A stretch of DNA of 64,000 nt from Echinometra lucunter (lineage: Eukaryota; Echinodermata; Echinoidea; Camarodonta; Echinometridae), in the NCBI GenBank assembly GCA_029962745.1, contig CM057155.1, positions 29,650,483 through 29,714,482 on the forward strand, in the 5' to 3' direction. The first letter of the stretch is position 1. Every line of letters begins with the position of its first letter. The position numbers and the translations under genes were made by a program. Positions 50,001 through 59,000 of this stretch are shown in pieces. Below the pieces are notes generated by a model. It did not search any database and was not told the DNA's origin. It saw only the letters and a list, made by a program, of their open reading frames with translations.

Positions 50001-53000
50001 AGATTTCATATTTTTTGAATATTCATATCAAGTGCTATAACAATTTATTGTCAAAATTGTATTGCAGATAGATCGTATAGTGTTTGGGAGGAGGGGTCTA
50101 AGATTCTTCGCACTATTATTAATTTTGGTAATGATAACAATTGTGATTATTTAACCAGGGTAGCCACATGAGTATTACTACTGCTATTCATGCTTTTATT
50201 ATTACCTCAGCAAACCCATTTATCACCTTGATGGAGAGGGATGTGTGTGAGCAAAACACCTTGTCCAAGATTGTAAGAAATGGGTAAGATTTGTGAATAG
50301 GAAGTGATTATTGGTGCTCATATTTTCCTAATCCTTTTTGATCAGATCGGAGTGTCAAAATCTGGAAGCTGGAGACGGGGAAAGAGATAGCCACCCTTGC
50401 CGGACATACCAACAATGTAGGGGTAGTCAGATACTGCGAGAAGCTCAACTTGGTGTTCAGTGTCTCCACAGCGTTTATTAGGATCTGGGATATCAGGGAT
50501 ACATCAAAATGTGTTACTACCCTTAGGTAAGTCAACAAGTAACTCAAGCTGATGTAAAATTGGTGTCAAGTTGATGTTATTATCTGATCTGCAGTGGCGG
50601 CACCAAGGGGGGGCATGGGGGGCATTTACCCCCCCACTCAGAAGCTTTGCCCCCCCCCCTCCCCCCGAAATTTTGAGGATTGAACAGAAAAATGATACAG
50701 TAATTTGTAAATAAGTAGATGTTGTTATAAGCATCATATTCAAGCTGTGAATTGCTCTAAAATATCATTTTCCGATCTTCAAAACTTCGATTGAAAACCA
50801 AAAAGCGGTTATTTTTGGCTCGCTCGCTTCGCTAGCTTGTCATATTTTAAAATTTCTTTTCTAAAATGCAATTAAAATCAAGAAAAGTAGCCATTTTTGG
50901 CTCGCTAGCTTGACTCGCTCGTCATATTTCAGAATATTCATTCGAAAATGCGATTAAAAACCAAAAAAGCGTTTTTTTTTTTTTTGTTCGCGCGCTCGCA
51001 AAATTGATATTAAAATGTGTGTAAGAGAAAAAAAAATAGTCCAAAAATTCAATTATCCCCCCCACTCCTCAAAGTGGATCTACGCCGGCGACTAAAACTT
51101 GCACTTCACGCTCGATTTTTCCATGCACGCAAAATAAAAATGACTGCCCCTGCCCCCCAACATTTTCTTTTGCCCTCCATTTGCCCCCCCCCCCCCCCCG
51201 ACTTTAACAATCCTGGTGCCGCCAGTGCTGATCTGGGAGGTGTTTCACACAGAGTTAAGTTTGACTTAAAGTCATGGGTAAGCGCCAATGCGCACCCGGT
51301 ATTTAACATGTAATCTCATTGATAGACTTTCCAACAGTACGCGTCCCTTGAGCATGACCTGACCAACGAGCAGATGCATAATATACAGCACGCAACTTGG
51401 AGTTTAAGTGCGACTTTAAGTCAGACTTAATTTGCTGTGGAACGCCCCCCAGATGTTAAACAGCAGAGATACTTTAAAATGTTTACGGTAGCTATCAATG
51501 TGTTTTTCAGGGGTTGAGTTTTTATAAATCTTGTTTTCACTACAGCTCATCTCATTTGGCATTTGGTGGTGTCAGGCGTTCATAAATCTTCTTCTCACTG
51601 CAGGTCATCTCATTTGGTGTTTTCTTGGTGTAACATGTTCATAAACCTTATTCTCACTGCAGACTGCAGTTCATCTTGTTTGGTGGTTTTTTTTTTTTGT
51701 GTGTGTGTAAACTGTTTATAAACCTTGTTCTCACTGCAGCTCATCTTATCCTGGTGTCAAGTGTTTATAAACTTTGTTCTCACTGCAGCTCATTTCACTT
51801 GGTGTTTTGCAAACATAAAGTGTTTATAAATCTTGTTCTCATTGCAGCTCATCTCATTTGGTGTTTTCTAGGTGTAAAGTGTTTATAAACCTTGTTCTCA
51901 CTGCAGCTCATCTTATCCTGGTTCCAGGTGTTTATAAACCTTGTTCTCACTTCTCACTGCAGCTCATCTTATCCTGTTGTCAAGTGTTTATGAACTTGTT
52001 CTCACTTCAGTTCATCTCATTTGGTGTTTTCTAGGTGTAAAGTGTTTATAAACCTTGTTCTCAATGCAGCTCATCGTATCCTGGTGTCAAGTGTTTATAA
52101 ACTTTGTTCTCACTTCAGTTCATCTCATTTGGTGTTTTCTAGGTGTAAAGTGTTTATAAACTTTGTTCTCAATGCAGCTCATCGTATCCTGGTGTCAAGT
52201 GTATATAAACTTTGTTCTCACTTCAGTTCATCTCATTTGGTGTTTTCTAGGTGTAAAGTGTTTATAAACTTTGTTCTCAATGCAGCTCATCTTATCCTGG
52301 TGTCAAGTGTTTATAAACTTTGTTCTCACTTCAGTTCATCTCATTTGGTGTTTTCTAGGTGTAAAGTGTGTATAAACCTTGTTCTCACTGCAGCTCATCT
52401 TATACTGGTGTCAAGTGTTTATAAACTGTGTTCTCACTTCAGTTCATCTCATTTGGTGTTTGCTAGGTGTGAAGTGTTTATAAACCTTGTTCTCACTGCA
52501 GCTCATCTGATCCTGGTGTCAAGTGTTTATAAACTGTGTTCTCACTTCAGTTCATCTCATTTGGTGTTTGCTAGGTGTGAAGTGTTTATAAACCTTGTTC
52601 TCACTGCAGCTCATCTGATCCTGGTGTCAAGTGTTTATAAACTGTGTTCTCACTTCAGTTCATCTCATTTGGTGTTTGCTAGGTGTAAAGTGTTTATAAA
52701 CCTTGTTCTCACTGCAGCTCATCTGGTATGCAGCTGGACAAGACAGCAGGGAGTAGCTCTTCAAGGACAGTCACTCTACCCCAGGGAGAGACACAAATCA
52801 ACGACATCGCTATCAATGAGGGCGGGACGAGGCTATACTCAGCTGCTGGAAACATTGTCCGAGTGTGGGATCTGAACAGGTAGGTGTCCCTAGGAGTGGA
52901 TGTAAAACATGATAAGAAGTGTGAGATTAACAGAAGTTATGGTGGGTATGGACATAGCTATCCGTGAGAGCGGGAAAAGGCTATACTCGGCTGCTGGAAA

Positions 53001-56000
53001 CATTGTCCGAGTGTGGGATTTGAACAGGTAGGTGTCCCTAGGAGTGGATGTAAAACATGATAAGAAGTGTGAGATTAACACAAGTTATGATTGGTATAGA
53101 CACAGATATCAATGAGAGCGGGACAAGGCTATACTTGGCTGCAGAGAACATTGTCAGGGTCTTGGATCTTAAAAATGTTGGTGCCCCTCAGATAGGGCAT
53201 ATTGCATTATATAAGATGGGTTACTTTAAACAAGGTTTCTGATTGGTCAGATGCCATTGCGTAATTCGTTATATGGCAACGACCGTGGTATATAACATGC
53301 TAATTTGTGTACAAAATCCCATAGGCAAATGTATCGATAACTTACAAATTATTGATAATACGGAGTTCGTTGCACTTTATCAACGGACATTGCAATGTTT
53401 ATAGTTTGGTGAGCTCCGATCCCACAAGCAGTTTCCCATCTTCTCTAAAACTATGGATGCATATATTATGATATATTCAACTCCAGAGCATGCACCATAG
53501 GTATAATATGTCATGCTGCCCACTGGCAGCGGCATGACAGTTCCCAACCTTGTCGGACGGTTTGGTGTGGGGGGGGGGGGTACATAGCACTTAGATTTGC
53601 TCCCACTCACTCTCGTGTATGATGCGATGTGGTGCAGTGATACATAACACACACCATAGAAATGAATGCTATAAATATACATGTACATCTCTATGACACA
53701 CACGCATGGGAACGTTGCTGTCACAGTGCAGGCTACATGTAGGTCAGTGTTCGGTCCTTAGGTTTGGTCAGTGCATTCAGTGAATTTTCGCGTTGTAGCC
53801 ATATGTCCGTGGGTTCGCAACTAGGTTGGTTCGTGGCATGGCACTGCCCACTGTGATTTTTGCAAGCATTGCATTAAGTGCCATTTATACACCAAATCCA
53901 GGTAGCTTTGATCATTTTCAAGCCAAGTTTTTTTGTTCTACCAAAAATGCACAAGCTTTCATTATGATGTGCCCCTTTAACCCATTCGTGACAGGAATTA
54001 TTTAAAGCCTAATTTGATCAGCTTTTATTCTTCAAATTGGCAACACCAACATTTTTATTTTATTGCTACATTTTTCTTATGAAACGTCATGTATCTGAAA
54101 TATAAATTGACAGAAATTATGATGAGAAGTCAAAAAGTTGCCAATTTGCAGGGGAAAATGGTGATTTTAAACCTTCTATCACATTGCCAATTTAAGGATT
54201 TTAATGCTTATTTTCCTTTAAAAAATTTTCAGCATCAAACAACGAATATTGACGCAACCAAAATGGGCACAGTTTGTGTAGAATTTTTTGCTCTTTCTGC
54301 TCATGTATTTGGTATGATTTTTAGGGCTTTGCATCAAAAGATATTAGGCCAAACCACAAAATGTGGACCTATGTCATGAATGGGTTAAGAGCTTTGCTGG
54401 AATAAATTTGTCATTAATATTGTTATTATTTACTATTGCTTTCCTCCTCTACAGCTTCCAGTCCATGTGTAAATTATTTGGAGGTCCATCAGCAGCGGTA
54501 ATGTGTCTAGATGTCAAGACTACACCTCAGTTTGATCAGGTCTTTGCTGGGTCCAAAGATCATTATGTCAAGGTACTTTGATTTATCTAGTTTTATTCCT
54601 GATTGATCAATATATAAATTTGTTAATTATTCTGTCATTCACTTTTACTGTAGTTATTTTTTACATATTGTCACTTGGTTGGCAGAAGGGCATTAGCACG
54701 TGCAAGCGCGACTTAATACATCTCCCTGACTAGAAGAATGGGGATAGCTCGAGCGCGCGCTAAGTTAAAGGTAAAATGTGCTCGCGCATCAGTGCCCTAC
54801 TGCCAGTTGGGTGATGATGTAATTCATTAGCTTGTTTATTGATTTGTTTTCTGTTAGTTTATTTTTATTTAGATTGTTATTTACTTATATTCAGTAGTTG
54901 ATCAGCCCGTTGAGCATGATTTGATTGCATTATAACATGCATTTTTTCGTACATCAGACTGGAGTTACCTTTTGCTCAGTTTTCAAAAGGTTGAAGTTAA
55001 TTGCATATCGGTATGGATGCTTTGTTTTTTTGGGGGGGGGTTTGGTTCATGCTTTAAATCACACAAGATCACGCAGCATAAGCATTTAGGAGCTCTTGCA
55101 GTGCAATGGAATATATACACTTAGTTACTGCACTAAATAAATGATTTATTATCATTATTGTTGATAAATACATACATTTATATGTATTTGAATTACGATT
55201 GACAATTAAAGGCATTGGCTAACTTTGTGAGCAGCTGATTTAAAAATATATATTACTGATCTGGCAAGGGTGAAGGCATACATTTGGACTGTGAGCATTT
55301 GAGGATTCATCTATTTTCTTCTTTTTCTTTTCCTAGATGTTTGAGGTGGAACCGGCTGCTTCTGGCTGTCTGACTTCATCATTCAACTTTGACCCTCCTC
55401 ACTACGATGGCATCCAGTCTATGGCAATAAGGGGAAATTCCCTTTTCAGTGGGTCTAGGGATGCGTGCATTAAGAAATGGGATTTGGAACAGAAACAATT
55501 AACTAAGGTATGTAGGTGCCATCTATGTTGGAGATAGCCCTTTCCTTTTAAATCAATATTGAAAAAATGACCTTTTATCAACCCTCATTATACGTTTATG
55601 TTATAAACCCTTGGCCTTATCCCTCATGATGCTTTTTCTTCTCTAACTCGGCCACTAGTTAGGATTGCCATTTCAATATTATACAACAGTGAAATGTAGT
55701 ATCCTGCTGAATGCATAGACAATGAACAAAAAACTACCAAACAAAATTAGTATTCATGTATATTTCCTACATCTGTTAATTGTACAGGCAATGTCTAACG
55801 CTCACAAAGACTGGATCTGTGCCCTCGATTTTCTGCCCAGCTACAACTGCCTTCTTAGCGGCTGTAGAGGGGGCTATTTAAAGTTGTGGAACATCGAGAC
55901 GTGCACACCTGTAGGAGAGATGAAAGCTCATACCAGTCCTATCAACTCTATAGCTACAAACTCTACTCATGTCTTCACTGCGTCTAGGTGATTATATCAT

Positions 56001-59000
56001 GCATTTAGGCTAGTTAGGGTTTGTTCAGACGTGAAAACCAGGTCCAGAAAAACCCACCGCGGCAATGAATTATAACTATTTGACATAAGAATGAATGGCA
56101 GTAAAGCTCTGTTCACACATAGAGTAGTTAACCGGATCAAGAAAAACTCATATGGCAAGATATACTTCAGTAATAGTTTATCCTGTAGCCTACTCGAACC
56201 CATGACACCTGAATTAAGCCTTTGAGAAGCAGACAATTCAGTAGTTAAGAGGTTGAAGCCTCTATTATAGTTGCAGTCAGTGACTGACCAGTGGCAACCA
56301 TTACAGTATTGTTTGGTGGTTTACTGTTCAAGTGTGAATAAGGCTTACATCGTCAAACAACAAAAAAAAAGAAGTACACATAGGCTCAGAAGCAAAAGGA
56401 TGATCAAAAGCTGAGAAAAGAGAGGATAGAGAGAAGTAATTTAAAAAATGTCCCATCAAAAAAACGGTTACAAAATGAAAGAGTTATGAAAGTTTTAAAA
56501 GTCTCAATTTACTTTTATGGTGGTCCTCAAATTGGCAATTTTGCTTTAAAATGGCAGGTTTGGAAGGACAACTCCCAATATGTTTTGTACACAAAATTTC
56601 AGATTTTCCCCGTTATTTCTAAAGGTGCAGCTTCTTTAGTTCACAAACATCACATAACCGTTTTGATTGCTTCTCTCTATTCTCTCTTTTCATTAAAATG
56701 GTTATTTCCCCAGGGTTTCATTCTCCTTTAATGACCTAGTCTTGATGTAAAAGATAATTACAAAGACATGTATCCCTGCTGTTTTCTCTGGCTGTACATT
56801 ATGTTTCTCTGTAAAAATTTGTGAGAAATTGTTTGCTATGCATGATATATATGCTTCTTTGTGTGATGTAATTATTTCTTTTGTCTGCTATTGCTTCTTG
56901 TTATCTCCAATGTGTTCATGTCAGCCATGTATTGTTCATCTGCCTGGGTTTCTTTTCTTTCATAGCTTTCTTTCAAGTTTTTCATCTATCTCTCCTTCTT
57001 CTATCTTTATCTTTGTGTATTTTTCTCTCTGTCACCTCTCCCTCTCTGTCTGTATGTCTGTCACTCTCCCAAGTCCCTTGTTCTTTCCATGCCTCTCTCT
57101 CTCCCTCCCTCTACCTCCCCCCCCCCCTTTCTCTCACACACACCTCTACCTACACCTCTTCTCCTCTCCCTCTCACCCTCAGTCTATGTCTCTCATACAC
57201 ACTTCTCTCTCTTCCAAGTCTCTTCTCTTCTTCACTCCTCCCCATTCTCTCTCTTCTCTCAACTCACCCTCTCACCCTCTGTCTTTCTCTAAATTCTTTC
57301 TCTCATCTTTCCTTTTCATGCTCTCTTCCCCTTTCTTTCTCTGTCTCTGTCTCTGTCCCTGTCTCTGTCTGACTGCCTGTGTATATGTATATACATATAT
57401 ATATATATACCTCTCTCCTCCGACTCTCTTCTGCCTTCTTAAAATACATTCATACTTTTCTTAAGTTGAAAAGATAACAAAATATATATGATATGATGTA
57501 AACAAACATATTTTTTGTTTTGATGTTCATTGCTCTCTTTTTGTACCTGTTGTAATTCTTTGTCTTTGTGTTTTTTCTCTTTCCTTCCTTCTTTTTTGTC
57601 TTACTGCGACTGCTATAACTCATATCATTTTGGATTTAAACCATGTCTCATTGATTACATCATATTCAATTTTGCTTTAAAACGATTCTTTCGTCATACC
57701 ATCGACTATGTTTAATATTTTGTTCTGCTTATACTGTTATTCATTCCACTGCAATCTGTCATATGTTTTGCACACTTTAAACAAAGAAACGAACCACCCA
57801 TTCATGATGTAATACATTCCACTTTGAATGCCATATTGATCATACTTTTTTTTTCCAACTATTTGGTTCAAATATTTATTTCCAATCATACCAAATTATT
57901 TCTACAATCCTTTCCTTCTGTTTCTGAAAAAAAATCCCACCTTAAATATAAAAATTAATTAAGCAACATTCAAACTAATACAATTATTTATGGACATCAT
58001 CTCAAATCACCTGACTTCTGCAATATCACATGACTTTTCATCTTATCACATGACCCATTCAATCATGTGTGAATATTGTGCTTCCTTCCTCCTGCCATTC
58101 TTCTTATTTGATTGTTGTAAAATAACTTCTGTTACTTTGATACTCTATTCCTCAAAACACATTAATTGATACATGTTCACTATTACCACATCTATTCTTC
58201 ATTCCATTTTGCATCCTTTTACTTTCATTTTCTGTTATTGTATGATTCATGCATCCAACTGTGAAATTCATGATCGAAGAATTACATTGCATTTTATTAT
58301 TGTTTCATATTTCTTGAAATGATAAATTCATCCCAACTCTTTCATTCTTATTATCTTTGCTGCAATTAATATTTCTATTCCTGCTTTTGTTTCGTGGAAC
58401 TAATATCTGTGTACATGTATGTGATCGTACTTTCTGATGCATCATTAACGTATTGTTCTGTATATGTGTATTGTATGCATGCTTGCAATTCCGTGCAGTG
58501 TGCATTCAACTCACAAATATGTTGCATGCTTTGCACATCATTGAAACCTGTGTTTTATTTCTCTTTTCTGCTTGAAACAAAAAAAAAAACAACCTCTTTG
58601 CATCTACCCCTGCATGCTTTACACTGTTCTATCTGTCTGCTGCCCTCTTGTGCTCATCTGCCAACCATCCCAACCTCTGCTGGCTGTGGCATGCATCCCG
58701 TTGTCATGGAAACAGTGATGAGATCAAGTTGTGGCGCAAGTCTGAGAGCACTCGTCTATCCAGTATATAGCATGATGAATGGTTGATAGTAGGGTCTTAC
58801 TAATGCTATCTACACAATATATACTGGGTAAGATAATTTGGAAACCCCGTAGCTCAAGCCTATAACATGATAAATAGTTAAGGGGTTTTATCTTTATGTT
58901 GTTGTGCGAAAGAACACACCGAGAATGCAAAAATACAAAAATGCAAAAGCTGCGATGTCCATTTTCACATATTGGAACAGAATTTCAGCAAATATCATGC

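Noticed and set aside
52021..52875. 284-codon + strand open frame, highly repetitive protein
   Set aside because: It runs through the acceptor array in a frame different from the KIF21 exon it overlaps at the end. The repetition comes from the DNA units, and the true exon 52718-52879 is read one frame over.
56829..57464. 211- and 163-codon Ser/Leu-rich frames
   Set aside because: CT-rich low-complexity DNA, with no recognisable domain.
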